DNA of 64,000 nucleotides from Gyrodactylus bullatarudis (taxonomy: Eukaryota > Platyhelminthes > Monogenea > Gyrodactylidea > Gyrodactylidae), in assembly GCA_012064415.1 (NCBI GenBank), contig SSNU01000127.1, forward strand, positions 221,747 to 285,746, read 5' to 3'. Below the pieces are notes generated by a model. It did no database searches. It was not told the DNA's origin and saw only the letters and a program-made list of their open reading frames with translations. Shown piece by piece: positions 1 to 14,100 of the stretch; position 1 is the stretch's first letter; each line of letters opens with the position of its first letter. The translations under genes and the position numbers were made by a program.

Positions 1-788
1 CCTTTCAGAAGTTTCAAAATGTGTAATTGATCTAGATTATGCAGATAATCTTTACTTACACAAGAATTATTTAAAGGTGGTGGGGGAGGTGGAGGAGGCG
101 CACGTTTCGAGTCAAACATGGTACGATTAGACGAATTGGGACTATTTCCATTCTTATTATTATTTCTTATAGTGTTGGTTGTAGTAAGCAAATTGTCAAG
201 AGATTCTAAGACATCAACCAATTTTTTAAGTGTGGTAGGTTGTTGTTGCTGTTGACTTGGAGGTTGAGATTTATTAGTATTTGAGCGACGAAATCTCTCT
301 GATGGGGAGGTGTGTGGAGAGATTTCCATATCATCAAATACTTTTTTATTACCATTAAGACTTTTTCTGGATCTGTCCCCAGATGAGTCTTCATCAATCC
401 GATATTTCTTTGATGCAATAAGAGGTTCTTCATTGTAAAAATAATTTCTTTTACCTAGAATCAAAAAAATAATGAGTGAGAGTAATTTGTGAAAATTTTT
501 GTGTGACTAACTAGAATCTTTACGGTTATCAATGAATCGGGACAGATCTCTCTTATCGATATCAGGAAGATTCCATTCAACAGGTTTTTGCCACTGAGAA
601 ACTTCAGTAAGGCAATTATAAAAGTAAACTTTGCCTTTTGAACTCAACTGCTCGGACCAATTTCCACAGACTCTAAGAGCGTTTTTCTGCCACTAAACAT
701 AGAACAATTAATATTATCGAAATACCTCTTCTTTTCCTTTACTAGATGAATTGCATTTTGCATTGAATTGGTTATCATACGAAGACAT
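1..788 (-). CDS. WAC: WAC homologue (WW domain adaptor), partial, 3' end off the left edge
   Basis: Three exons read on minus: 788-726, 692-524 and 454 to the window edge. The introns (725-693 and 523-455) have GT-AG ends and the phases fit (0, then 1). Exon 1 gives the start [12 protein letters not shown]. Exon 2 encodes a WW domain, with [20 protein letters not shown] followed by [10 protein letters not shown]; this closely matches the WW domain of human WAC (WSEHISSSGKKYYYNC...VSQWEKPKEW). Exon 3 encodes a low-complexity part with a Q-run, serines and a PPPPPPP stretch, as WAC has after its WW. In animals WAC is a nuclear adaptor tied to H2B ubiquitination by RNF20/40 and to autophagy and mTOR control; that role is inferred by homology. 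The N-terminus before the WW is much shorter than in vertebrates. A GTAAGT inside exon 3 near position 50 could be a real donor, so the last codons are uncertain. The C-terminal coiled coil is outside the window. Confidence 0.8.
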
Positions 789-1328
789 TCTCTTCAAATG
801 TTGATAGTTTGAAATGTCTAATTATATTACCATAATTATTAAATAATACTTACCTGTTATTAAGCTCATTTAGGTTAGCATTTAGCATTGAATAGTTTAT
901 ATGGGGTTAGTTAAGTACTTCGATAAGTAGAACAGCGCAACATGGAAGGTAATTTTTTGTCAGTTTATTATGAAGCGCCATATTGCTAACATAAAACAAG
1001 ATAACATTTTAAACAAAGATTTCTGCTAAGATCGATTTTGTTTCAATGGTGAAAAATTTGAAAAAATAAATGGTGTCATCAATTTGATTATCATAATACT
1101 TGATTTTCAATCAGTAATTGTTAATCACTATGTGATATATGAATTTGATTAGTCGACAGTTCCTATTATGGGTTCCTTATTGATAACCTCAGACCCATAT
1201 TCGTTTTCGAATTATTCGACCAATTTATATTCGATCGTAAATTGCTAGAAATTCTGATATAAAATCTATTGTAAACTTTAAAATGTATTCTTATTTTTAT
1301 TAAGAGATTAAGTAATTGATATTTACTA

Positions 1329-1373
1329 AATAAAAATAGTTTATTCAATAAAAATAGTTTATTCAATAAAAAT
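1329..1373. repeat. 18-bp tandem repeat, 2.5 copies
   Basis: The unit AATAAAAATAGTTTATTC is repeated at 1329-1346 and 1347-1364, with a partial third copy. It starts just after the rhomboid stop codon on the minus strand. Confidence 0.85.
1340..1363 (-). terminator. Candidate poly(A) signals of the rhomboid gene
   Basis: AATAAA reads on minus at 1363-1358 and again at 1345-1340, 20 to 43 nt after the stop codon ending at 1383. This implies a very short 3' UTR. Both signals come from the 18-bp tandem repeat. Confidence 0.55.
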
Positions 1374-1382
1374 ATCATACAG

Positions 1383-3950
1383 CTATACAACTTGGACAGG
1401 GTAATCTGGCCAGAATATGTTGAATATTACACAAACAATAACGAATAATATATAGATAGCTATGCAAATCCAATATAGAATCTTTTCCCAAGGCTTCTCT
1501 TCGATATTTTTTAGTACAGGCACTCCTATCAACAATCCAGCTGCAAATCCAAAAACATGTGATGTAAAGCTCATTGTTAAGGCATCATTCAAGCCATATC
1601 TTCTGTACAAGGCAATACAAAAGTCTATGATGATAAAAGATAATACAAGCAAAACTCTAGTAACTCCACTGGCTAAACATGCTATAGGACTACTGCCAAG
1701 TTTTGTCCAATCATGCTGCATTTCTTCCCAGTTCAAAATTGTCAGAGCCAAATGTGCACCGAGAAGAGAATATACTCCTCCACTTGAACCAACAAGAACA
1801 GCATAAGGATCCAAAACAGAACTAGCCAAAGAACCAGCAAGTACTCCTGCTAAATATACTGGAAAAACTCTCCAAAACTTGTTCACCCACTCGATTAAGA
1901 GTCCAAGGGTTAGAGTAAAAATACAGTTGATCAAAATATGAAGTATTCCCTATAAAATTAGCAATTGTTAGCAAAATATTGTTAGAGCTTTTCAAAAACT
2001 TACTGAATGTATGAATATATAGGTAAAAAATCTCCAAACTTCTCGTCTTCTCTGGGGATCAAAAGGAAGGGGACTGAAATAAGGATATCCTGAAGCCCAT
2101 GAAACTGTATTCCAAGGTTCCAACGTAGCTCTTTCATTCATAAGAACTGAATAGTAAATGAAAATTGCAATCTTGAAAAAAAAATCATTAAACTACTTAA
2201 AAGTAAATCATATTCAAATAAATTTTGAAATATCTGATGATCGTTTTTATCAGACAAAATGTTTTCATGCAAACTAATTTTGATTACAAATAATGTAAAC
2301 TTGAAATTACACTCTAAGAAATCAAGAACATACCTGGCATATAATAATGATTGGAATGAATAGGGGTGGCGGACGGCAATTGTATGCCTTCAGATAGGTA
2401 TCTGGAATGTAATTTTCATTTTTCAAAGTTAATACTGGTCCGTCAGTGTCCCAAATATCACCTGGAGATACTCCAAGCTTTGCTCGACTTGTCGGCCAAA
2501 TACCATCTGGTTCTAATACAAATTTGTTATTAGCCAATTGATAACCTCCGCGTAGGGGATCACCCAAATTTAAATCCTGTATATTTTTTGAATCAATTCG
2601 TTCATCTCGTTTAATTAGCTCTCTAGCAATTTTTCTGCGTATCCTTTTCTTTGCAGATCGCAATCGCATTCCTGGATTTCCAGCCAAAATGGCGCATAAA
2701 CCGAAACGATTTAATTTATTCAAATCCAAGTAACGCTTGCCGATCATATAAGACTTGAATTCCTAGAAATAAATTCATTTTCAAATATTCTCAGGCTAGT
2801 GTATAGTATAGGAAAAATTTTCAGTCTTGAATCTGAAAAAAGGGGTATGTTGAAGGCTCTAAATCAAGAAAAATCCTCCAAAAGTTAAATCTTTATGACA
2901 TGAAGACTTTATGTCAACTTGCTTTAGTTATTAAAAAATCGATTGAACATTTTCAACATGCAATTTTTTTGGTTAAGGGATTCGTTTTCATTTCATCGAT
3001 GTTAAAAAGCCCTTAGTCTCTTTGTCATTCAGAAAAATTATTGCTAAACAAGAGGGGGCAAATGTTCTATAGATTAACCATTTTTTTAAGGATTTCAAAG
3101 TAAATCAACAATGTCTTAAAGTTGTTTAATTGAAACAAAAAACTAATTAACATGATCCCCAGGCTGTGTCAAAATACAATTAAACTCAAGTACAGGTAGC
3201 CCACATGTAAGATATGAACTTGAAAATATATACTTTTAATAATTAGAATAATTAAAAAGTACCTTAAAAATGAAAATTAAAAGAAAAAATTAATGGAAAA
3301 TTATTGATTTTCCTTAAGCTGTAATTGAGAAAGACAATCAATAGTTTTTTAATTCAGTTTTCTTTCGTTTAATACACTTTATTTACTAAATGTAATATTC
3401 TCAAATAGGTAAATTCAGAGAAATAAACTTTCTTAAAAAGTTTCGAACTTATTTAAAAATAGAAATAAAAGCCTTCCCACCTTTTCTAACTTGAAGAATT
3501 TTATTCCACTCATCATATTAACTAGCTCTAATCAATCAAAGATGCCTGATGAGACTTGATTTTTAATGAAGTACCTAGAAACCTACACAGTTTTAGAGAT
3601 ATTTTATCACATAAGAAATTTCTTACTTTATAGGAAATTTTTCCATTATTGTTTTTGTCTAATTTGATTATTAAATCTTCTGCTTTGTTGGAGGGGATGC
3701 CGAAATTTCGATATTTAAATAATTTTATAACTTCTGACGGCGGAAGACCTCCTTGTTTTTCAGCTGGCTCGAAAATTGGGAGAAAGACTGAATCTAAATA
3801 TTCACTGAATTGTCTCTCGGTCATGTTGGAACAGTTGTTGACATCCTTCAGATTGTTCATTGGTAATCCATTCTCAAGATCTGATGTATAGTTTGGATTG
3901 TGAGTACCGGAGAGGTACAAGGAAGATGAAACAAACCCTCTATTATCCAT
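1383..3950 (-). CDS. Rhomboid intramembrane serine protease with EF-hand (RHBDL1/RHBDL3 or Drosophila rhomboid-4 type)
   Basis: Four exons on minus: 3950-3627, 2762-2334, 2171-2004 and 1949-1383. All junctions are phase 0 with GTAAGA, GTATGT and GTAAGT donors, giving 495 aa. Residues about 40-110 form an EF-hand region with a canonical loop DKNNNGKISYKE at 98-109 that is split exactly by intron 1. Residues 109-230 are a basic linker. The RPPPLFIPIIIIC motif begins membrane segment 1, as in vertebrate RHBDL3. The core has HILIN (311-315), the catalytic serine in GSSGG (S363) and the partner histidine in SHVFG (H438), so the catalytic dyad is intact. The family cleaves membrane proteins within the bilayer, classically EGF-ligand precursors at Golgi or plasma membrane; calcium control through the EF-hand is inferred. 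Start taken at the ATG at 3950; upstream non-coding exons are possible. Confidence 0.9.
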
Positions 3951-6900
3951 GTTCTAATGTGTGTATTATTATAATTTCTGAAAAAAGGAAAAAACCGATA
4001 AAGAAACTGGGAATCTACGGTTTATTCAAAGACCAGATTATAAGGCATACTTTTATGGATTTATAAAAAGAATTTAAAAAATGGAAATTTTTCTTAGAAG
4101 TTGAAACTAGTTATTTTCACGAATAGAGCCTTTATTTCGGCCATAAAAATTAGTATGATACATGCCATTTGTGATAGTAAATTTTAACAAGCATTGATTG
4201 AAGTGTCTTTCAACTATGGTTGATCAATCCATTTATCAGGGTTGACTGATGTTTTTATACTAAATTTGATGCACTGTTTATTACTAAAGTAATTAGAGTT
4301 TTTTATATGAAATTTTTGTTTTTTTTCATAAGCTAAAAGTTGAGATTTTGGCGCTAATTTGAAACTTCATCATATTTAAGATTTGTGTAAAAATCAATCC
4401 AAGTTTATTCTTTAACGACAGCACGGGTGAATTTCTGATGAATTCGGGAATTCATGATTTTTATTCAACTTTTATACAAGTTAAATCAAAAAATACTAAA
4501 ATATGTACTTATATTTGATGGTGTTTTGCCGTAATCTTCATAACGTAATCCAGAGTATCGTGAGCATTTTTTTGGATGAAAAATTTCAAAATTTTGACCT
4601 CAACTTGTAACTTGGAGAAATCAAATTCACAATTTAGTATTTTAATATTTAAAATGAGTAATCAGAACAATAAAAAATATCTTGGAACTGCCCTTGTTGA
4701 AAAAATCAATATGGAAAAAACAAGTTGATCCTATTATTACTAAGTGGCTAACTAAATAAAAGATTGTTCACATTCTTTCATTTCTTTTAGCCTGAAAAAA
4801 TAAAAGGCGAGGAGAGCATTAGTAAATAAACTTTTGTAAAATACAGAATTAGTGAAATGATTCGTTGGTACCGTAAACATAATGTACTAATGTTAAGCTC
4901 ATATCATAAATATTGTAATTATATAGGCGGAAAGTAATAGAATTTTATTTTTGGGATTTATTCTTCTCTATGGGCCTATTACAATTTCCTCTTTAGGTCA
5001 TATAAAATTCTATTCTTCAATTTATTTACAATATCTGTCTACAATCGTTGCCATCATCATATCTTTATTTTGAAATTTTATCAGACAATTAATCAATGTT
5101 CTATCTACTCAATTTGAGGACATCACCAAGTCTGATGATAGAAAAACTAAAATCAAAATTCTGTCGTCATGCAAGTCACCGGATATATAGAATAAACAAT
5201 CAACAATTTTCAACTACAATCTCAAAAGAAACATTAAATTTCTATCCAAAAACCTGTGAAAAACCAATATTTATGAGACAAAGTTTTTCAATACTTTTCA
5301 AACTATTCAAATATTGATCCTTTTTACATGAAGATAAGAGTTTACTATTTCTACCAAAATGTTTTCTATCATATTTCAAATTACCGCTATGGAAAATTAC
5401 CAAGAATTTACTCTTTCTTGTGAAAGAGGTTTTTAGAGGTTTCTATAGTCAAATTCTGATTTTTCGTCTTATGTTGATCATGAATACTCGTTTAAATTAG
5501 ACATTCGAAATTGATAAAAATAGAAAAATTTGGAAAATTTTTAATTTTGAAATTTTATGGCCTCTTGTTAGATGTTGGAAAATAAATAAATAAGGAAAAC
5601 CTGACAATAAAGCTTCAGATTCGAAATAAAAACCCGAGTTTTGGTGTAAATATTTCTCAATTTTTATTATTCTTCCCATTTTCAAAATTTAATACTTAAA
5701 AAGTTCAGTGTTTTTTCTGATTCTAATCGTTCTAACTCTCTCTGATAGAAAATTAATAATTTAAAGGATCATTGGAAGCCTGCGATGCATTGGATTCAAG
5801 AAAAAAGTCTATCTAGAACTAGAAATATCATTTTAAACATATCAAAAATCTTTATTAAATTCAATCCAATGTAGAAAAACTTTAAAATTCTAATTTGGAC
5901 TAATATTCACACCTGAATTACAATTCATTCTCATTAATTTTGGTCTACTCAATAAAAAGTATTTTGAAGAAAAGATTCTCAGAATTGATGCATTCATACT
6001 TTTGATGAGAAGTAATTTTAATAAAATTTTGAATTTTGATTGAAATAGCGTACTTGAGTATTGAAGAAAATACGTTAATAAATGAAAAAAGGATTCACTT
6101 TTCTTAAATAACATGATAAATACCTGTCAAAAACTAATTTTTATATCTTATCCAGGTTATCTTAGTTGACAAGAAACGTCTCTTGAGTGAAGATGATATT
6201 ACAGTCTCGAGATAAATTTCGACTGAGATCAATGCTAATTCGGTGGTATAAAGCGTATTTCAATATAAAAATTTAATTTGTTTGACTTGGTCGTCTTCTG
6301 GTTCTTGAATTAGCAACTGAGGATGAAGAAACCCATGTATTTATCTTTTAAAGTTTCTTATCCATTACCAAATGTAAGAATAAAGAATAAAATCAATAAA
6401 GATACTTTTTTTTCGATTACTTATCAATAGAAATAACAGTTTACTCATTCATCTATATTCAAAAACTCACAGGTAATATTTATCCGAGAATTAAATCCAC
6501 ATGACTCGTTGATTAATAGAAAGAATGATTAAAGTTTGTAAAGGGTTTGTAGACTTGATAATCTTTCAATGTGTTGTCCTCACTTGAATAAACATTGAAA
6601 AATGTATTCTTTTTGGTTTTATCGCTTTTTTCTGTTGTATGATTCTATTCTTTCCAACTTTCATGTATAGATGCTTGATGCTTGAACGAAGAATTTATCT
6701 ATATCTGCAAAGAATGACCCATACAGCAGAAAGAAAAGAGTCTGTGTGTATTTTATGCTCAAAATAATAATAAGATAGACTGTATGTTCTTCTTAATCTA
6801 TCTATATATATCTGCAGATAGGATATATCTAAAAACTAAACTTGAAATTGTATGTATTAATGTTTTTTTCTCATTTGAGTATAGTATTACTTACTATTTT

Positions 6901-7189
6901 TGTACACACAATGTTACAATGTATATGCAATAAAAAAACTCTTGGTGATTTTTTATTGGTCAATAGAAATACAATTGTAATACAAGTTGTACTAATAGGA
7001 ATCAAAACTGATTTTCTGTATATAAAGAGAAGAATTAGGGAATACCTGAAACCTGTATTTTCTCGGTTAACTTGAAAAATTATTTTAGCTTGTAAAGAAT
7101 AGTAATTTGGAACTGAGTTGACTAGAGGTTAAAAGGCTATATTTTGACCTTGTATTGATCTTGCTTGTTACGATTTATACAATTCTAAT

Positions 7190-7330
7190 TGATATGAAGA
7201 TGAGAGAATATACGATTTTCAAGAAAAAAATTTAATTGGGCTATTTTTCGAGTTTCGAAAATGAATTTTCAAAATGGGCCAATAGTTTTTTATATCAGAG
7301 AATTAAAGCAACAGATGTTGTACGAAAAAT
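7190..7330 (+). repeat. Truncated copy of foldback repeat family Q
   Basis: Starts with TAATTGATATGAAGATGAGA and runs into the TTCGAGTTTCGAAAATGAAT core. The same end and core occur in the longer copies at 12834-13498 and 36355-37071. Only one arm is present. Confidence 0.55.
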
Positions 7331-7345
7331 TCGAATTTGAGACTA

Positions 7346-7520
7346 ATAAGTAGATGAAAACTAAATTTATCAAAGTTTATAGGGGATTTTTTAGGCTTGT
7401 TCAGGATAAAGTAGATTATGTGATATTTTTGAGACCTGCGTAATAACTGAGGATTTCCGACTTATAATAATTGCCTTATATCGAGCGAATTTCATGAAAG
7501 AATTAAGAGACTTGTAAGAA
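7346..7520 (+). repeat. Dispersed repeat family S, copy 1
   Basis: Shares TAGATGAAAACTAAATTT and the later stretch from GATTATGTG through GCGAATTTCATGAAAG with 48408-48600. It also shares its left part with the reverse-oriented copy at about 19390-19500. The nature of the element is unknown. Confidence 0.6.
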
Positions 7521-8010
7521 ATCAAACCCTCTGAATATTCCGATTATAATGCATATTTAACTTTTCTTAAAAAATGGCGAGTTTCTCTTAATCGAATTCG
7601 AATCTTTTTTCTGATTTTGATACATCAAATGTCAGACATTTGATTATTGGAAATTTGGGCAAATTTTTGTCAGATTTTATATTCTTTGCATTTAGTATTT
7701 TGTAAAAATAGTAAATTTTCATCTTCAAATCTTGACTATAGTCTTACATTTTTGGCTCATGAATGTTAACAGAAAAATCAATAATGACTCAAACATGAAA
7801 ATTCACATGAATTTGAATAGTAATTCAACTCTTCTACCATGTTTTTGTAATTCGATTCTCAACACACATGTAACTTTGGTTTCGGCTACATTTATTTGCG
7901 ATAAATTCATTTCTTGAGTGATGAAACAAGAAGAAGAAGAAGAGCATTCTTCTATTCTCAAGTATTTCTTCATAGTCTCTTAAAGAGTACAAAGATATTA
8001 GAACATTTCA

Positions 8011-8016
8011 TTTATT
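8011..8016 (-). terminator. Candidate poly(A) signal of the SASH1-like gene
   Basis: AATAAA on minus, about 104 nt after the stop codon at 8120-8122. Confidence 0.4.
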
Positions 8017-8119
8017 TCTTATTGATAATTAAATATTTTGTAGTTCTTCTTTGTGAATGGTTTTTTTAAAAATAATAATAGTGATAATTTCGACTAAGTA
8101 GCAATTCTCTCTGGCAATG

Positions 8120-11100
8120 CTATTTCCTCATAGTTCCAGATCTTGCACGATGACTGCTAACACTGCCCCATAGAACTGTTGGTATCATCCTCATCTGGCG
8201 ATACAACCAGTCTGCATGAAATGTGGACAGCTGAAACTTCCTTATTAACAGCTTTCGATCGAACCTTTTCAGGTCTTGTGGTCGTAGGTTCTTATTGTTA
8301 AACCTGGGTGCATACATTGGTAAACCGATAGAGGTGAGTAAATCCAAAATTGTGTTCGTTTTTATGAATGGGCAGTTAAGATAGGTTCTATTCAAAATCT
8401 CGAGTTTGTTACTAACCTGAAATAAAAAAAAATAATAGGACTCATTTGAAGAACAGGAAATTAACCATCTGCTAATAAATAGCTTGAGTTTTTCACAGAT
8501 TTCACAAGTTTTATTCAATTTTGAATGGTTTTTAGATGGAATTAATAGGGGTTCAGACTATAAGCGTATCATCTACTGAAGAAAGTACCTGACTATCTGA
8601 GTAAATCTACTTTTACCAGAATCATCATTGAGCATCCTCATTTCAATTTCAGAAAAAACAACCATACTAAAGCTTGTAATACGAATTTGAGAGTTTATGA
8701 TTTTTACAAAAGAATTAACCATGTGAAGAAAATAAAATTGAAAAATCAATTTTTTATGCTAATCATGGTTTATTTCAAAAGTCAAGTTAGCTCCAAATTA
8801 ACGAATTTTTTTGAAAACTTTTGTAAGTCATTTTTCAGGGATCATCAAATTTTATTGATTTTCAAGCAGAAAAGTCGATAAAAAATTTGATTTTCTCACA
8901 ATTATGGAGTGGTTCTTAAAATCTGATTCAGAATTTTTGATTTTTTTGACGAATCGTGATTCCATAAAATCTACTTTTGATTACTCTATCACCACTGAAA
9001 TCAACAAAATTTTCAAGAGTTAAAAAGAAACGGACACTAATTCAATATTTAATAAAATTTCATACAGTAAATTGACTTAATTACGCCTCGAAATAGCTTT
9101 ACCTCAAGCAAGTTTTCGAAGTTATACCTCTACTCCATTTGTGTCAACCAATCAGATTTGAGTATTAAATTTTTATGCTGATTTCTCAAGCCTTAACCAT
9201 ACTTCATTATATAGTTTTAATGGTCAAATTTTCTTAATTAAACTTTTTTTTAATAAGAAACTTTGATTTTTCACATGAATAAATTTGGTACTGTTCGCTA
9301 GAGGATATCAAGTAGTGCCGTAATATCCAAGAAGATTCTATCCAAAGCTACACAGGCCCCCATTTTTTCTAATCGTTTTCATACCTACCTAGTGGACGGG
9401 GGAGTTGTCAAACTATAGACTCACATAAACCTCAACAATAACTTAATGTTTTTTATACTCACAACCTCCTACATTTCTATTTTCCCCTGTTTCCCATCCC
9501 TAACAATATCTCTTAATCTCACTGTTCCCCCGGTCATGCCTTCGAATGTGAGCCTACATAGGGAAGGATAGAAATTTAGAAAATATTGATATTTTTGTAA
9601 GAATCAAAATATTCCCATCTTCATATCAACTAGCTTTTTATATTTTTTTATAAGATAAAAATTATCTTCATCTACTTATGACATTAATTTTCGAAATTTA
9701 AATCAGTTAGAGCTTCTTTTAAAATAATTTAGGCTTAACGGATCATAAACTAGAATCATTTTCATTTTAAAATGCATAATTTCTGTGTATATGGATATAA
9801 ATTTCTCAGAGAATATTGATGGGTTCTAATATCATCAGACTGGAAAACTGAATTCCTAGACATAGGGAAAATTGAAAGAATAGATTTTTCCGTTCTTCAA
9901 CAATGTATTTTATTTATTTTATCTCCATAACAACAAAAGCTTCTATACTATAATTGAGTATACGACATCCTTTACCTGGTCAATGTATTGTAGGCAAAGG
10001 AGAATATTTTAATTATTGAATCAATTTTTTCCAACAAAGAATAGACAAAAAGGATTTTTTTGAAAAGATTTCTCAAGTATAAAATCGATCGATGTTTCAA
10101 GTCAACGAGAGATTAATTTAGTAAATGAAAACTTCATCATTTTTGCCAGACACCTATCCTAGACTATGAAAACGGATCTTAATCGAAATTTATAGTTTTT
10201 AGGCCTTTACAATGAGTATCTTTATTTTGGTGAACGAATTCTAATATATAATACAATTTAATAATAATTTACAATAACTCGTCGTTCCTTCTATGCATGA
10301 GCTCAATGAAAATGATGTATGAATTCTTTTGGCCTTACTATAGGCCTTATTTCCATTTGAAATTTCTGATTCATTCAAAAATCTTCATTTTTCATCAGCA
10401 TCAGAACAAACTTGAAAACATTTAGTTTTATCAGAAAACCAATAATGAAACATGAAAGAAACACTGAAACATTCGTCATATAGAAAAATATCAGTGATAT
10501 TATATCACTATTAGAAATTTGCAAAATTCCTCCAAGTCTCACATAATTTCTCTTTAGGTTGATCAATTTTGTGACTCGAATTTCCTCCAATGCCAGGGCA
10601 ATCTTTTCTGTTTCAAGGCCCAATTCGATTGAGTATCTCTGAACCAAGGGCAGAGGTATTCCATAGTTTCCATTCTGTAAAATAAAAAGGATACAAGTTT
10701 CATCAAGTTTAAATTTAGCACAAACGAAGCTTGATCAAGTACTTGGCAGATGTAAGAACCATATATATATTTTGATCAGTTCAGTTGGGATCTTTAGGGC
10801 TCAACCTATGATCCTTCAGAATCAGAACGCAACGCTAATTTCAAATATATTCCTGAATAAAAAGCTGTATCTGATTAATTTACTTTAACTTTTCACAGAC
10901 AAAACTATAATTATAATGAAAGTTAGTTAAAGTCCCACTGGGTTATTCCTATCACACATCCTTTTAACGGCTCATCTTGTAAGTCTCAGAAAATACTTCG
11001 TTTATCACCCATTCAATAGCAAATCTATTAAAATTCTAGAATATGCAGAAAATCTCAGCTCTATCATTCGTCAAACTAGTGTTATATACTTATTCAGAGA

Positions 11101-14100
11101 TAAAAAGTAAGATAACTTTTATCGAATAATCATACCTGTAGAATTTAAGCTCTATCTGCTAAAGATTCCAAGAAAGCTTATTTTTGCATCAAAAATTTAT
11201 CAAATTTTTGACTGATAACTCCTGAACTAAAAATAATTGCATTAAAACAACGTAATCCGCGTATTCCCAAACCATAAGATAGACAAAAGATTGAATGCGA
11301 GTCATGAAAAAAAATTCTCTGGGACTTTAAGGGTACTATAATTTATTTATGAAAACACTCAACGCCGTTTGCTTAATGTAATTGAGCCAAAACATTTTGG
11401 CGCAAGATTGAAATTCTTAAGAAAATTCTTTTCTGAAAATAAGAATTCTGCAGGACCCCGAGTGTAACCACAAGATTTTAAACTTTAGTTCTGTATGAAC
11501 ATTTTTTAACCTTGATCCATTTTTAAAGTAATTTTTAGAATTTTGAATGATAAAAATATTTAAAACTAACAATATCTGAATAAGGCGTATTTTCGAGGAA
11601 AATTTCCTCTTCATTCAGCTTGTCAAGCAAAAGATTTCTAAGATTCTGAGCTAATCTCCTTCGATAGTCTGTTTGTTTCGGTAGAGAGGCCTCATTGATC
11701 TTCACTGTTTTATTAACTCTATTTGGGGTCTGTTGGCGTGTTCGCGAGGTATCTGTACGATTGTATAATTGATTAGGAGCATTGTTTGTTTCTGGTATTC
11801 GTAAGATGCCAGTTGGTGGCTTTGCACTTTAAAGAAAGTGAAATTGCATTAAAAAACCAGAGTACTTTGTGATTAATGGAAATTATTTTGCCGACAATGG
11901 AAAAAAAAATTTAATTTACCTTTGTGTAATAGGGGCATTGGATAATCGCATAGCCAAAGAAGTTGTTGATGGGAGAAGAGTTTGAATGTTAGGCGAGGAT
12001 TCTGTATTATAGCCGGAATCAATTTTATATGGACTTCCAGAATTATTCTCAGAGTTATTTGAGTCCACTGTACCAAAATCTGATTTGTTTTCATTTGATA
12101 ATACTAAAAAAATATGTAAATAAAGGAATGTACTTCTAAGTATATCCATGAATACATAATGATTTTTTAAATGAATTTTGAATTCCTTACTATTCATTAA
12201 TCTGTCATCTGTGAGAAGTTGGGCGGCAGTCATGAGACTTGCTCGATCTTCTGCTTCTTCAATACCTATTTGAACTAGTTGAATGCGTGTCAATTTTCCC
12301 AATTCTTGTATTGATTTTATTCCATTATCAACAAGATTTTTCCAATGATTCTAAATATTGAAATGAAGGAAAAATTATTTAAGCCAGATTTTCATAAATC
12401 TGCTAAATGGTAAATAAAATGTTAAAGTACCTAGTAAACCCGGGAAATCTGTTCAAGGCAACCGAACCGAATGGAAGAATTTTTCTGAGAAAAAATTTAA
12501 ACCCTAGCCAGATTTCTTTTTTGTACTTTGAAAAATAACATATGCCAGAATAGCCTTTTTCTATATCAATTTTTTAGAGAATACTAATTACACTGCTCTG
12601 ACTACCTTCTTAATGAAAGGAAAGATACACTGGTACTAATTTCTCAATTCAATAAAGTCTGATCTCTGACAGAAGGTTTGAGAACTCAATCGGTAGTCAG
12701 GGCTACAAAGGAGTTTTTCCCTCGTCCAAAATATGACGAGAATCATCTGAGTAAAATTTCAAACTCGCACTTGTCGTAACAGAGTATCAATTTAAATAAC
12801 GCTTTTCAATATTTATTTAAGTAGCATACTGAAGCTAGCTGATATGAAGATGAGAAAATACTATTTTTACAAAAAACTCAATATTGCACAGAATAAAAAT
12901 ATTTTTTTGAATTCTACATGGAATGAGCTTATAAGTTGATGATATTCGAAAAAAATTTTAAAATTAGACCTTTTTTCGAATTTCGAAAATGTACCAAATT
13001 TCCACTTTTTCAACTTTTGAACCGAATATTTTTATCGATTTCGATGATTCGAAGCAGTTAAGTGATGATAAGTGGGATCTACATTAGACAAAGGATTCGA
13101 ATTTGGCCATAGAGATAGCGAAGATCTTACTGTTTCCTCCAGATTTTGGATAATTTGTCTTTGTGAAAATCGAAAAATTCAAATGGTTCGATTTCCCACA
13201 GTAATGACGAATTTCAGTGAACTTCTGCAGGTGAATTCGAATACTATGTCTAATGTTGATCGAAGCATCGAAATCGAGGAAAATTTTGGGTTCAAAAGTT
13301 GAAAAAGTGGAAATTTGGTACATTTTCGAAATCCAAAAATTGGCCTAATTTTGATCAGATTGAATTTTTTTCGAATATCATCAACTTATAAGCTCATTAC
13401 ATGTAGAATTCAAAAAATTATTATTTTTGTGAATCTGGAGAAAATTATCGAGTTTTTTGTAAAAAAAGGTAAATTCTCATCTTCATGTCAATTAGGTTTA
13501 GAAAGGTTTTACATGATATCTTGCATAGGTTTAGATTTCTCTTGATTTTAGACTTATGGAATTGAAGTTATATCTAGCCCAATGATTAATTTTTTATGGG
13601 AGATGAGGCTGTTTTTCAATGTAATGTTTTATATTTATTGTTTAATATCCAAGTTATATGTCAGCAAAGTACATGATGAAACTATAAAAAAATTCTATAG
13701 AGAAACATTAAAAACACTTGATTAATGTTCAATGAAAGATGAAAATGCTAAAAAAGATGAATTAAGATAAAAACTCTTGAATAAGAGTAAATTAAGCTAA
13801 ATATTTTCATATATTTCAGGGGTAGAGAGAAGAAGGGGCTAATTTTCCTCATCCATTAAGGAGGTACTTCTTTAGTTTGATAGGATCGGTTTCTTCCGAT
13901 TGAGTAAAATAGCTATGAAAATTTGTGCTACCTAATAATAATAAAAACTAAAGAGAAGAAACCAAAAAGGGTGATTAATTTACCTGAAGGTTTAGTTTCT
14001 CTAGAATTTCCATTAATCTTCTTGTTTCATTTGAGGAATTACTATCCCTCTGATGATATCCATGACGATTGTTTTGAATGTTGTCGTTGAATGTATTGGC

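Larger units (their letters stand above)
789..1382. other. Intergenic gap between the rhomboid and WAC genes
   Basis: About 590 bp with no convincing exon. It must hold the WAC promoter (WAC starts at 788 on minus) and the short 3' UTR of the rhomboid gene. The only structure seen is an AT-rich tandem repeat at 1329-1373 that also supplies poly(A) signals. Confidence 0.6.
3951..8119. other. 4.2-kb intergenic region, repeats only
   Basis: No exon could be supported; the open frames here are short and AT-driven. It should contain the rhomboid promoter near 3951 and the 3' UTR of the SASH1-like gene near 8000. Pieces of two dispersed repeat families are visible: a foldback-family end at about 7190-7330 and a copy of another repeat at about 7346-7520. 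Confidence 0.5.

Noticed and set aside
1462..1806. 114-codon plus-strand open frame
   Set aside because: Antisense shadow of the rhomboid core exon, which has the catalytic motifs on minus.
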